Assembly: GCF_008704425.1 (NCBI RefSeq)
Contig: NZ_CP023696.1
Coordinates: 4,938,501-5,002,500, forward strand
DNA from: Streptomyces fradiae ATCC 10745 = DSM 40063
Lineage (GTDB): Bacteria; Actinomycetota; Actinomycetes; Streptomycetales; Streptomycetaceae
Reading direction: 5' to 3'
DNA: 64,000 nt
Shown: positions 32,196-40,715 of the stretch, one piece after another
Layout of the letters: the number at the start of each line of letters is the position of its first letter
Numbering within the stretch: position 1 is the first letter of the stretch
The notes under the pieces: generated by a model
The model's input: the letters and a program-made list of their open reading frames with translations, nothing else
Database searches by the model: none
What the model was told of the DNA's origin: nothing
Program-made: the position numbers and the translations under genes

Positions 32196-35100
32196 GTGCA
32201 CCTCAAGGCCCTGACCCTCCGCGGATTCAAGTCGTTCGCCTCCGCCACCACCCTGCGGTTCGAACCGGGCATCACCTGCGTCGTCGGCCCCAACGGCTCC
32301 GGAAAGTCCAATGTCGTCGACGCGCTCTCCTGGGTCATGGGGGAACAGGGCGCGAAATCCCTGCGCGGCGGCAAGATGGAAGACGTGATCTTCGCCGGTA
32401 CGACCGGCCGGCCGCCCCTCGGACGCGCCGAGGTGTCCCTCACGATCGACAACACCGACGGCGCCCTCCCGATCGACTACGCGGAGGTCACCCTCACGCG
32501 GATCATGTTCCGCAACGGCGGCAGCGAATACCAGATCAACGGCGACACCTGCCGTCTCCTCGACTTCCAGGAACTGCTCAGCGATTCCGGAATCGGCCGC
32601 GAGATGCACGTCATCGTCGGCCAGGGCCAGCTCGACTCCGTCCTCCACGCCGACCCGGCCGGCCGCCGGGCCTTCATCGAGGAGGCCGCCGGCGTGCTCA
32701 AGCACCGCAGGCGCAAGGAGAAGGCCCTGCGCAAGCTCGACGCCATGCGGGCCAACCTGGCCCGCGTCCAGGACCTCGCCGACGAGCTGCGCCGCCAGCT
32801 CAAGCCGCTCGGCCGGCAGGCCGCCGTCGCCCGCCGCGCCGCCGTCATCCAGGCCGAGCTGCGCGACGCCCGCCTGCGCCTGCTCGCCGACGACCTCGTA
32901 CGCCTCCGCCAGGCGCTGGCCGCCGAGCTCGCCGACGAGGCCGCCCTCAAGGAGCGCAAGGACCGGGCCGAGGCCGAACTGGCGGCCGCCGCCTCGCGGG
33001 AGGCCGCCCTGGAGGAGGAGGTACGGCGCCTCGCCCCCCGCCTCCAGCGCGCCCAGCACACCTGGTACGAGCTGTCGCGACTGGCCGAGCGGGTGCGCGG
33101 CACGGTCTCCCTGGCCGACGCCCGCGTCCGCAGCGCCACCACCCAGCCCGCCGAGGAGCGGCGGGGCCGCGACCCCGAGGACCTGGAGCGCGAGGCCGCC
33201 CGGGTACGGGAGCAGGAGGCGGAGCTGCGGGCCGCGGTGGAGGCGGCCGACCGGGCCCTGGAGGACACCGTCGCCCACCGCGCCGAGCTGGAGCGGGCCC
33301 TCGCCGCGGAGGAGCGCCGCCTCAGGGACGCCGCCCGCGCCATCGCCGACCGCCGCGAGGGCCTCGCCCGGCTCACCGGCCAGGCCGGTGCCGCCCGCTC
33401 CCGCGCCGCCGCCGCCCAGGCCGAGATCGACCGGCTGGCCGCCGCCCACGACGAGGCCCGCGAGCGCGCCGCCGCCGCGGAGGAGGAGTACGAGCGGCTG
33501 CGCGCCGAGGTGGACGCCCTGGACGCCGACGACGCCCGACTGGCCGCCGCCCACGAGGCCGCCGAGCGGGAGCAGACCGAGGCCGAGGCCGCCCTCGCCG
33601 CGATCCGGGAGGCCGCCACCGACGCCGAGCGGCGCCGCGCCGCCACCCGCGCCCGGCACGACGCCCTCGCCCTCGGGCTGCGCCGCAAGGACGGCACGGG
33701 CGCCCTCCTCGACGCGGCCGACCGCCTCACCGGCCTGCTCGGCCCGGCCGCCGGACTCCTCACCGTCGAGCCGGGGCACGAGACCGCGCTGGCCGCCGCC
33801 CTCGGCGCCGCCGCCGACGCCCTCGCCGTGACCGGACCGGCCACCGCGGCCGAGGCGCTGCGCCTCCTGCGCAAACAGGACGCGGGCCGCGCCACCCTCC
33901 TCATCGCAGGCGCCCCCGCCCCGCCGGGACCCGAGGCGGGGGCGCCGGATGGGGGCCCGGCCGTCGCTCCGGCCGAAGCCGGGGGCCCCGCCCGCTCCGG
34001 CGCCCCGGCCGCTGCCGAATGCCCCGCCGCCTCCGGCGCCTCGGTCTCCCCGGCCGTCCCCGGCCGCCAGGCCGACTCCGGCGTCCCGGTCTCCCCGGCC
34101 GTCCCCGGCCGCCAGGCCGACTCCGGCGCCCCAGTCCCGGGCCGCCCCACGACCCCGCCCCTTCCGGACCGGGCGGAGGACGCCGCCGCCGGGCCCGGTG
34201 CCGGCGCCCCTCGCGACGGGCGAGCCGACCGCCCGGCCGGGCTGCCGGGCGGGGGCGTGTTCGCCGCCGGCCTGGTGCGGGGGCCCGACGAGCTGATGCC
34301 CTCCGTGCGCCTGCTGCTGAGGGACGTCGTGGTCGTGCCCGCGCTGGAGGACGCCGAGCGGCTGCTGCGGGCCCGGCCCGGGCTCACCGCCGTGACCGCC
34401 GACGGGGACCTCCTCGCCGCGCACTACGCGTCCGGCGGCTCCGCCGGGGCGCCCAGCCTCCTGGAGGTGCAGGCGTCCGTGGACGAGGCCGCCGCCGAGC
34501 TGGCCGGGCTGGCCGTACGGTGCGAGGAGCTGGCCGCGCGGCAGGAGGAGGCCACCGGGCGGTGCCGGGCCCACGCCGCCCGCGCGCAGGAGCTGCGGGA
34601 GCGCCGCCGGGCCGCCGACCGGGAGAAGTCGGACACCGCCCAGCGGCTCGGGCGGCTCGCCGGGCAGGCCAGGGGCGCCGCGGGCGAGGCGGAGCGGGCC
34701 GCCGCGGCCGTCGCCCGCGCCCAGGAGGCCCTCGACCGGGCGGCCGAGGAGGCCGAGGAGCTGGCCGAGCGGCTCCTCGTTGCCGAGGAGGCCCCGGTCG
34801 ACGACGAGCCCGACACCTCCGTACGGGACCGGCTCGCCGCCGACGGGGCCAACGCCCGCCAGACCGAGATGGAGGCCCGCCTCCAGCTCCGCACCCACGA
34901 GGAGCGCGTCAAGGGGATCGCCGGCCGCGCCGACTCCCTGGACCGCGCCGCCCGCGCCGAGCGCGAGGCCCGCACCCGCGCGGAACGGCGCCGCGCCCGG
35001 CTGCGCCACGAGGCGGAGGTCGCCGGTGCCGTCGCGGCGGGGGCCCGGCAGCTCCTCGCGTACATCGAGGCGTCCCTCGAACGCGCGGAGCGGGAGCGGT

Positions 35101-36215
35101 CGGCCGCCGAGTCGGCGAAGGCCGCCGGGGAGCGGGACCTGGCGGCGGCCCGCGCGCGGGGCCGGGACCTCAAGGCCGAGCTGGACAAGCTGACCGACTC
35201 GGTCCACCGGGGCGAGGTGCTCGGCGCGGAGAAGCGGCTGCGCATCGAGCAGCTGGAGACCCGCGCCCTGGAGGAGCTGGGCGTGGAGGCGGCGGTGCTC
35301 GTCGCCGAGTACGGACCGGACCAGCCCGTACCGCCCCCGCCGCCCGCGGACGGCGGAACCCCGCGGCGGACCGGGGAGCCCGGCGGTGCCCGGGGGACCG
35401 GGGGAGCCGCGGGGGCGCCGGAGAAGCCGGCGGGCGCGGGTGAGCCGACGGACGCCGGGGACGCCGGGGACGCCGGGGACATGGAGGGCTCCGGGGATAC
35501 GGGGGACACCGGGGGCACGGGGGACACCGAGACCGGGACCGCCGGCGCGTCGGCCGGCCGGCCCTTCGTCCGCGCCGAGCAGGAGAAGCGGCTCAAGGCC
35601 GCCGAACGGGCGTACCAGCAGCTCGGCAAGGTGAACCCGCTCGCCTTGGAGGAGTTCGCGGCGCTGGAGGAGCGCCACCAGTTCCTGTCCGAGCAGCTCG
35701 ACGACCTGAAGAAGACCCGCGCGGACCTGCTGCGGGTGGTGAAGGAGGTCGACGAGCGGGTCGAGCGGGTCTTCACCGAGGCGTTCCGGGACACGGCGCG
35801 GGAGTTCGAGGGCGTCTTCTCGCGGCTGTTCCCCGGCGGCGAGGGGCGCCTGGTCCTGACCGACCCGGACGACATGCTGGCCACCGGGGTCGACGTCGAG
35901 GCCAGGCCGCCGGGCAAGAAGGTCAAGCGGCTGTCGCTGCTGTCCGGCGGGGAGCGGTCGCTGACGGCCGTGGCGCTGCTGGTCTCCATCTTCAAGGCCC
36001 GCCCCAGCCCCTTCTACGTGATGGACGAGGTGGAGGCGGCACTCGACGACACCAACCTCCAGCGGCTCATCGGGATCATGCGGGAGCTCCAGGAGAGCTC
36101 GCAGCTCATCGTCATCACCCACCAGAAGCGCACCATGGAGGTCGCGGACGCGCTCTACGGGGTGTCGATGCAGGGCGACGGGGTATCGAAGGTCGTGAGC
36201 CAGAGGCTCCGCTGA
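32196..36215 (+). CDS. smc: Chromosome segregation protein SMC
   Basis: 1339 residues, about 150 more than usual. Head: Walker A GPNGSGKSN (31-39) and, at the end, LLSGGERSLTAVALL (signature, near 1248) and FYVMDEVEAALDD (Walker B, near 1274). Long Ala/Glu/Arg coiled coils flank a hinge at about 495-760. The extra length is a Pro/Gly/Ala/Ser insertion inside the hinge (about 570-686), containing a tandem repeat, and a Gly/Asp/Thr-rich insertion in the returning coiled coil (about 1043-1123). GTG 32196 fits the universal start HLKALTLRGFKSF; TAGAGT lies eight bases before it, so the leader would be two bases. SMC with ScpAB condenses and segregates chromosomes, including during sporulation. 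Confidence 0.97.
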   Translation: MHLKALTLRGFKSFASATTLRFEPGITCVVGPNGSGKSNVVDALSWVMGEQGAKSLRGGKMEDVIFAGTTGRPPLGRAEVSLTIDNTDGALPIDYAEVTLTRIMFRNGGSEYQINGDTCRLLDFQELLSDSGIGREMHVIVGQGQLDSVLHADPAGRRAFIEEAAGVLKHRRRKEKALRKLDAMRANLARVQDLADELRRQLKPLGRQAAVARRAAVIQAELRDARLRLLADDLVRLRQALAAELADEAALKERKDRAEAELAAAASREAALEEEVRRLAPRLQRAQHTWYELSRLAERVRGTVSLADARVRSATTQPAEERRGRDPEDLEREAARVREQEAELRAAVEAADRALEDTVAHRAELERALAAEERRLRDAARAIADRREGLARLTGQAGAARSRAAAAQAEIDRLAAAHDEARERAAAAEEEYERLRAEVDALDADDARLAAAHEAAEREQTEAEAALAAIREAATDAERRRAATRARHDALALGLRRKDGTGALLDAADRLTGLLGPAAGLLTVEPGHETALAAALGAAADALAVTGPATAAEALRLLRKQDAGRATLLIAGAPAPPGPEAGAPDGGPAVAPAEAGGPARSGAPAAAECPAASGASVSPAVPGRQADSGVPVSPAVPGRQADSGAPVPGRPTTPPLPDRAEDAAAGPGAGAPRDGRADRPAGLPGGGVFAAGLVRGPDELMPSVRLLLRDVVVVPALEDAERLLRARPGLTAVTADGDLLAAHYASGGSAGAPSLLEVQASVDEAAAELAGLAVRCEELAARQEEATGRCRAHAARAQELRERRRAADREKSDTAQRLGRLAGQARGAAGEAERAAAAVARAQEALDRAAEEAEELAERLLVAEEAPVDDEPDTSVRDRLAADGANARQTEMEARLQLRTHEERVKGIAGRADSLDRAARAEREARTRAERRRARLRHEAEVAGAVAAGARQLLAYIEASLERAERERSAAESAKAAGERDLAAARARGRDLKAELDKLTDSVHRGEVLGAEKRLRIEQLETRALEELGVEAAVLVAEYGPDQPVPPPPPADGGTPRRTGEPGGARGTGGAAGAPEKPAGAGEPTDAGDAGDAGDMEGSGDTGDTGGTGDTETGTAGASAGRPFVRAEQEKRLKAAERAYQQLGKVNPLALEEFAALEERHQFLSEQLDDLKKTRADLLRVVKEVDERVERVFTEAFRDTAREFEGVFSRLFPGGEGRLVLTDPDDMLATGVDVEARPPGKKVKRLSLLSGGERSLTAVALLVSIFKARPSPFYVMDEVEAALDDTNLQRLIGIMRELQESSQLIVITHQKRTMEVADALYGVSMQGDGVSKVVSQRLR
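34032..34121 (+). repeat. 45-bp tandem repeat, two units, inside the smc hinge
   Basis: Units 34032-34076 and 34077-34121 differ at only a few bases and encode SG(A/V)(S/P)VSPAVPGRQAD twice; a truncated third unit follows (SGAPVPGRP). Confidence 0.95.
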
Positions 36216-36291
36216 CCCGATCCAGTGATCAACTTCAACCCTTGAATCCAACGGCCAGAGTCCTGCGCTCCACATCACACAGTGCCAGGTA

Positions 36292-36379
36292 TTGACTTCA
36301 GGAATTGAACACATAGTCTCGGCTCGATTGATTCCACCTTCAAGTGGTGGGCGGCATGAGGTTGTGCGCCACTGGAAGG
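36292..36379 (+). promoter_or_regulatory. glcP promoter and leader stem-loop
   Basis: In the 210-base gap before glcP, unusually A+T-rich for this genome: TTGACT (36292-36297), 16-base spacer, TAGTCT (36314-36319). Around it are TTCAA-N3-TTGAA (36234-36246) and a GGAAT...ATTCC pair (36301-36334) that could be operators. Downstream an 11-base imperfect inverted repeat (36337-36347 with 36369-36379) would form a stem-loop in the leader. Confidence 0.5.
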
Positions 36380-36425
36380 GCTCATCCCCCACGCCCGGCG
36401 ACGGCGCCGGGCCCAGGAGTTCCAC

Positions 36426-37829
36426 GTGACCAGCACGCAACACCCCGCGTCGGGAGCCCGGCAGGCCCACCCCGACCACCTCAGCCACGTCATCTTCATC
36501 ACGGCCGCCGCCGCGATGGGCGGCTTCCTCTTCGGCTACGACAGCTCCGTCATCAACGGCGCGGTCGAGGCGATCCGCGACCGCTACGACGTCGGCTCCG
36601 GCGTGCTCGCCCAGGTCATCGCCATCGCGCTCATCGGCTGCGCCACCGCCGGCCGCATCGCCGACCGCATCGGCCGCATCCGCTGCATGCAGATCGCCGC
36701 CGCGTTGTTCACGGTCAGCGCCGTGGGCTCCGCCCTGCCCTTCGCCCTGTGGGACCTGGCGTTCTGGCGCGTCGTCGGCGGCTTCGCCATCGGCATGGCG
36801 TCCGTCATCGGCCCCGCCTACATCGCGGAGGTCGCCCCCGCCGCGTACCGGGGCCGCCTCGGCGCGTTCCAGCAGGCCGCGATCGTGATCGGCATCGCCG
36901 TCTCGCAGCTCGTCAACTACGCGATCCTCAACCTCGCCGGAGGCGACCAGCGCGGCGAGATCGCCGGCCTGGAGGCCTGGCAGTGGATGCTCGGCGTCAT
37001 GGTCGTGCCCGCGGTCCTCTACGGCGTGCTGTCCTTCGCCATCCCCGAGTCGCCCCGCTTCCTGATCTCCGTCGGCCGCAAGGACCGCGCCCGTGAGGTG
37101 CTCGCCGAGGTCGAGGGCCGGGGCGTGGACCTCGACGCCCGCGTGGCCGAGATCGAGACGGCCATGCACCGCGAGCACAAGTCCACCTTCAAGGACCTGC
37201 TCGGCGGCCGGTTCGCGCTGCTGCCCATCGTCTGGGTCGGCATCGGCCTGTCGGTCTTCCAGCAGCTCGTCGGCATCAACGTCGCCTTCTACTACTCCGC
37301 GACCCTGTGGCAGTCGGTCGGCATCGACCCGTCCGGCTCGTTCTTCTACTCGTTCACCACGTCGATCATCAACATCATCGGCACCGTGATCGCGATGGTC
37401 CTGGTCGACCGGGTCGGCCGCAGGCCGCTCGCCCTCGTCGGCTCCGCCGGTATGGCCGTGTCCCTCGCCATCGAGGCGTGGGCCTTCTCCGCCGACCTCG
37501 TGGACGGCAAGCTCCCCGCCACCCAGGGCGCCGTCGCCCTGGCCGCCGCCCACGCCTTCGTCCTCTTCTTCGCCCTCTCGTGGGGCGTGGTGGTCTGGGT
37601 CTTCCTCGGCGAGATGTTCCCCAACCGCATCCGCGCCGCCGCCCTGGGCGTCGCCGCGTCCGCCCAGTGGCTCGCCAACTGGACGATCACCGCGAGCTTC
37701 CCCTCGCTCGCCGAGTGGAACCTCTCCGGCACGTACGTCATCTACACGGTCTTCGCCGTGCTCTCCATCCCCTTCGTGCTCAAGTTCGTGAAGGAAACCA
37801 AGGGCAAGGCGTTGGAGGAGATGGGCTAA
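36426..37829 (+). CDS. glcP: Glucose permease of the MFS sugar-porter family
   Basis: 467 residues with about 12 membrane helices. Sugar-porter signatures: FGYDSSVINGA in TM1, DRIGRIRC, PAYIAEVAPAAYRGRLGAFQQ, PESPRFL, QQLVGINVAFYYS, DRVGRRPL, and the C-terminal PNRIRAAALG and ETKGKALEEM. Position after smc and sequence match GlcP, the main glucose importer of S. coelicolor and a component of glucose repression. Near residue 70 the sequence reads LIGCATAGRIADR, about four residues shorter than the usual GC-x-IGA-x-xAG-x2-ADR pattern. GTG 36426 follows CAGGAG. Confidence 0.93.
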   Translation: MTSTQHPASGARQAHPDHLSHVIFITAAAAMGGFLFGYDSSVINGAVEAIRDRYDVGSGVLAQVIAIALIGCATAGRIADRIGRIRCMQIAAALFTVSAVGSALPFALWDLAFWRVVGGFAIGMASVIGPAYIAEVAPAAYRGRLGAFQQAAIVIGIAVSQLVNYAILNLAGGDQRGEIAGLEAWQWMLGVMVVPAVLYGVLSFAIPESPRFLISVGRKDRAREVLAEVEGRGVDLDARVAEIETAMHREHKSTFKDLLGGRFALLPIVWVGIGLSVFQQLVGINVAFYYSATLWQSVGIDPSGSFFYSFTTSIINIIGTVIAMVLVDRVGRRPLALVGSAGMAVSLAIEAWAFSADLVDGKLPATQGAVALAAAHAFVLFFALSWGVVVWVFLGEMFPNRIRAAALGVAASAQWLANWTITASFPSLAEWNLSGTYVIYTVFAVLSIPFVLKFVKETKGKALEEMG

Positions 37830-37856
37830 TCCCCGCTGCCCCTCTCCTCGATCTCC

Positions 37857-37900
37857 CGACTGCCCCGGCGCCGCCCCTTCCGCGCGCGCCGGGGCAGTCG
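37857..37900. terminator. glcP terminator
   Basis: 15-bp stem (37857-37871 with 37886-37900), 14-base loop, 28 bases after glcP. The rest of the 328-base gap to ftsY is Pro/Arg-type GC low complexity without a gene. Confidence 0.85.
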
Positions 37901-38157
37901 GCCTGCCCGCGCCGTGCGCCCGCCACCGCCACGCGCCCGCCTCGGCGCCCCGTGCACCCGCCTCCGGGCGGCGCCGAGCCGTGCGCCCGCCCGGCCCGCC
38001 GCGTACGGGGCTGCCCCGCGCGCCCGCGTACGAGGCTCCCCTCACCACCTGACAGCCACCCGATCACCCGCATTCGCCGCCCCCGCCACCACAACCGCCG
38101 AAACCCGGCCTTCCGGGCAGGAGGGGCGGCGACCGCGTCGCGCATACTGGACGGACC

Positions 38158-39390
38158 ATGGAATTCGTCATCCTTGCTGTAGTCATCGCCCTGGTCGCGG
38201 TCGGCGTGATCAGCGGCCTCGTCGTCGGCGGACGCCGGAAGAAGCAGCTGCCGCCGCCCGAGGCCCCGACCACCACGCCGACCATCACCGCCCCGCCAGC
38301 CGAGCCACGCGTCGGCGAGGAGGCGGAGACACCCCGCGACGAGCAACGCCGGGTCATCGAGGAGGTCGGCCTCCCGACGGCCGAGGAGGCCGTCGAGACG
38401 CCCGCCGCCATCGAGGACCCGGTCGTCGCGGAGCCCCCCGTCCGCGAGGTCGAGATCCCCGCGCCCACCGCCGGGCGCCTCGTCCGGCTGCGCGCCCGGC
38501 TCGCCCGCTCCCAGAACTCCCTGGGCAAGGGCCTGCTCACCCTGCTCTCGCGCGACAACCTCGACGAGGAGACGTGGGAGGAGATCGAGGACACCCTCCT
38601 CACCGCCGATGTCGGCGTCACCCCCACGCAGGAGCTGGTGGAACGCCTCCGCGAGCGCGTCCGGGTCCTCGGCACCCGCACGCCCGACGAGCTGCGCACC
38701 CTCCTCCGCGAGGAGCTGCTCACCCTCGTCGGCACCGACTCCGACCGCTCCCTGAAGACGGAGGGCGGCCTGGAGACGCCGGGCGTCGTCATGGTCGTCG
38801 GCGTCAACGGCACCGGCAAGACCACCACCACCGGCAAGCTCGCCCGGGTCCTGGTCGCCGACGGCCGCTCCGTCGTGCTCGGCGCCGCCGACACCTTCCG
38901 CGCCGCCGCCGCGGACCAGCTCCAGACCTGGGGCGAGCGCGTCGGCGCCCGTACGGTGCGCGGTCCCGAGGGCGGCGACCCCGCCTCCATCGCGTACGAC
39001 GCCGTCAAGGAGGGCATCGCGGAGGGCGCCGACGTGGTGCTCATCGACACCGCGGGCCGTCTGCACACCAAGACCGGGCTCATGGACGAGCTGGGCAAGG
39101 TCAAGCGCGTCGTCGAGAAGCACGGCCCGCTGGACGAGGTGCTCCTCGTCCTGGACGCCACGACCGGCCAGAACGGCCTGATCCAGGCCCGCGTCTTCGC
39201 CGAGGTCGTGGACATCACGGGCATCGTCCTCACCAAGCTGGACGGCACCGCCAAGGGCGGCATCGTCATCGCCGTCCAGCGCGAGCTGGGCGTCCCGGTG
39301 AAGCTGGTCGGCCTCGGCGAGGGCCCGGACGACCTGGCCCCCTTCGAGCCGGAGGCCTTCGTGGACGCCCTGATCGGCGACCCGGTCTGA
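38158..39390 (+). CDS. ftsY: Signal recognition particle receptor FtsY
   Basis: 410 residues. N-terminal membrane anchor (FVILAVVIALVAVGVISGLVVGG, 3-25), an acidic/Pro-rich A domain, then the NG domain: GVNGTGKTTTTGKLA, DTFRAAAADQL, DTAGRLHTK, TKLDGTAKGG. It docks SRP-ribosome complexes to the membrane; its partner ffh is about 8 kb downstream. CATACT ends nine bases before the ATG, predicting a three-base leader. Confidence 0.97.
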   Translation: MEFVILAVVIALVAVGVISGLVVGGRRKKQLPPPEAPTTTPTITAPPAEPRVGEEAETPRDEQRRVIEEVGLPTAEEAVETPAAIEDPVVAEPPVREVEIPAPTAGRLVRLRARLARSQNSLGKGLLTLLSRDNLDEETWEEIEDTLLTADVGVTPTQELVERLRERVRVLGTRTPDELRTLLREELLTLVGTDSDRSLKTEGGLETPGVVMVVGVNGTGKTTTTGKLARVLVADGRSVVLGAADTFRAAAADQLQTWGERVGARTVRGPEGGDPASIAYDAVKEGIAEGADVVLIDTAGRLHTKTGLMDELGKVKRVVEKHGPLDEVLLVLDATTGQNGLIQARVFAEVVDITGIVLTKLDGTAKGGIVIAVQRELGVPVKLVGLGEGPDDLAPFEPEAFVDALIGDPV

Positions 39391-39475
39391 CCCTCCCCCC
39401 CCGGACGTGAGCGGGGCGGCCCCGAGGCGCAGCGGCGCCGGGGGCCGCCCCGCCGCCGGGGGCCGCCCCGCCGCC

Positions 39476-39565
39476 GTCGGGAGCCCCGCCGCCGTCGGGA
39501 GCCCCGCCGCCGTCGGGAGCCCCGCCGCCGTCGGGAGCCCCGCCGCCGTCGGGAGCCCCGCCGCT
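39476..39565. repeat. 18-bp tandem repeat, five units, at the prim-pol stop codon
   Basis: Five uninterrupted copies of GTCGGGAGCCCCGCCGCC (39476-39565; the last base differs), preceded by two or three degenerate copies from about 39440. The array sits between ftsY and the convergent prim-pol gene and touches the stop codon of the latter. Frames running through it are Gly/Ala/Pro artefacts. Confidence 0.95.
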
Positions 39566-40272
39566 CAGGCCGCCGCGGCGCGATGGCTGACGTAGGCGAG
39601 GGTGCCCAGCAGGAGCCGGGCCTGCGGAGCGCTGTGCGGGGCGTCCGGGGACGGGGCGCGCAGCCAGCGGACCGGCCCGTGGCCCCCCAGGTCGGAGGGC
39701 GGCGCCGTGATCCAGCTGCCCGGGCCCAGGCAGCGCAGGTCCAGCTCCGCGTCGTCCCAGCCCATCCGGTACAGCAGCCGCGGCAGCTCGGCCGCCGCCC
39801 CCGGCGCCACGAAGAACTGCGCCCGTCCCGTCGGCGTCACGCACACCGGCCCCAGCGGCAGCCCCATCCGCTCCAGCCGCACCAGCGCCCGCCGCCCCGC
39901 CGCCTCCGCGACCTCCAGAACGTCGAAGGCCCGCCCCACGGGCAGCAGCAGCGCCGCACCCGGGAACCGCGACCACGCCTCGGCCACCTCGTCGAGCGAG
40001 GCGCCCGCCGGGACTTCCGGCGCGAACCCCAGCGGGTGCGCCCCCGGAGCCGTACAGGACGGGTCGCCGCAGGAGCAGGCGCCGGCGGCGGCGCGGGCGC
40101 CCGGCACCACGTCCCACCCCCACAGGCCGGTGTACTCCGCCACCACGGTGCACTCCGCCGCCCGTGTCGCCCGGCGCCGGGAGCCCGGGAACGTCAACCC
40201 GGCGAGGCCGGTGAAACCGGTCCACCCGGACCGCATGTCGCGGATGCGCGTGCCGCCGATCGTGAAGCCCAT
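39565..40272 (-). CDS. Bifunctional DNA primase/polymerase-domain protein
   Basis: 235 residues resembling the N-terminal prim-pol domain (AEP superfamily) found in actinobacterial and plasmid proteins: WDVVPGARAAAGACSCGDPSCTAPGAHP, VGRAFDVLEV, and GSWITAPPSDLGGHGPVRW. The fused helicase or C-terminal domains of plasmid primases are absent, and the acidic catalytic triad is not obvious, so activity is uncertain. ATG 40272 follows GGAGGGGGC. The S. coelicolor gene at this place (between ftsY and nsdA) has the same annotation. Divergent from nsdA. Confidence 0.8.
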   Translation of the reverse strand: MGFTIGGTRIRDMRSGWTGFTGLAGLTFPGSRRRATRAAECTVVAEYTGLWGWDVVPGARAAAGACSCGDPSCTAPGAHPLGFAPEVPAGASLDEVAEAWSRFPGAALLLPVGRAFDVLEVAEAAGRRALVRLERMGLPLGPVCVTPTGRAQFFVAPGAAAELPRLLYRMGWDDAELDLRCLGPGSWITAPPSDLGGHGPVRWLRAPSPDAPHSAPQARLLLGTLAYVSHRAAAA

Positions 40273-40474
40273 GCCCCCTCCAACGGGTCGAACTCGCCGG
40301 TGGTTACGACTCGGAGCGTAGTCGTGACTCTGCGTCATATCGCCACCCGTTCGGGCGGCGCGTGGGCGCCGGAGCGGTGGTGCGCGCACCACCCGCGCGC
40401 CGCCCCGAGCCGCAGTGCGCCGGGCCCGCGTGTGTCGTGTGTCAAGTGAATCGCGCCCAGTTGCAAGGGAGTTC

Positions 40475-40522
40475 ATTCGAAGGGGTGGCGAATGGTGGCG
40501 TTTCCGCGAAGAGCCTCGCGGA
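40475..40522. promoter_or_regulatory. Two inverted repeats upstream of nsdA
   Basis: CATTCG-N9-CGAATG (40474-40494) and TCCGCGA-N6-TCGCGGA (40503-40522), both perfect, in the A+T-richer part of the 443-base gap between prim-pol and nsdA. A TAGGAT (40534-40539) follows. They look like operators for a regulator of nsdA; the binding protein is unknown. Confidence 0.45.
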
Positions 40523-40715
40523 GCAGGTGATCGTAGGATTACTTTCAGTGCGCGAACCTTGGGTAGCGTCCGCACTCGTGGGTATGCCGGGGGCAACGCG
40601 GCGTCCGTCGGCAGGGGTGCGGCCCATGGGCCCGGCCCCGGGACGCCGGCGCACGGCCCACGGCACTCTGACCAGGGTTCGGCAACACGGAGATTCGGCG
40701 GATGGGGGCCTTCCA

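Noticed and set aside
32163..38048. Very long minus-strand open frame (about 1960 codons) opposite smc and glcP
   Set aside because: It is an antisense shadow caused by high GC; the product is Gly/Arg/Ala/Leu low complexity, and the plus strand carries complete smc and glcP with intact motifs.
39476..39565. 18-bp tandem array considered as a CRISPR or replication iteron
   Set aside because: There are no spacers, and no DnaA boxes, AT-rich unwinding region or replication initiator gene nearby.
40362..40715. Upstream extension of nsdA by 118 codons
   Set aside because: It includes two operator-like dyads and an A+T-rich promoter region, and lacks the codon bias seen after GTG 40716.
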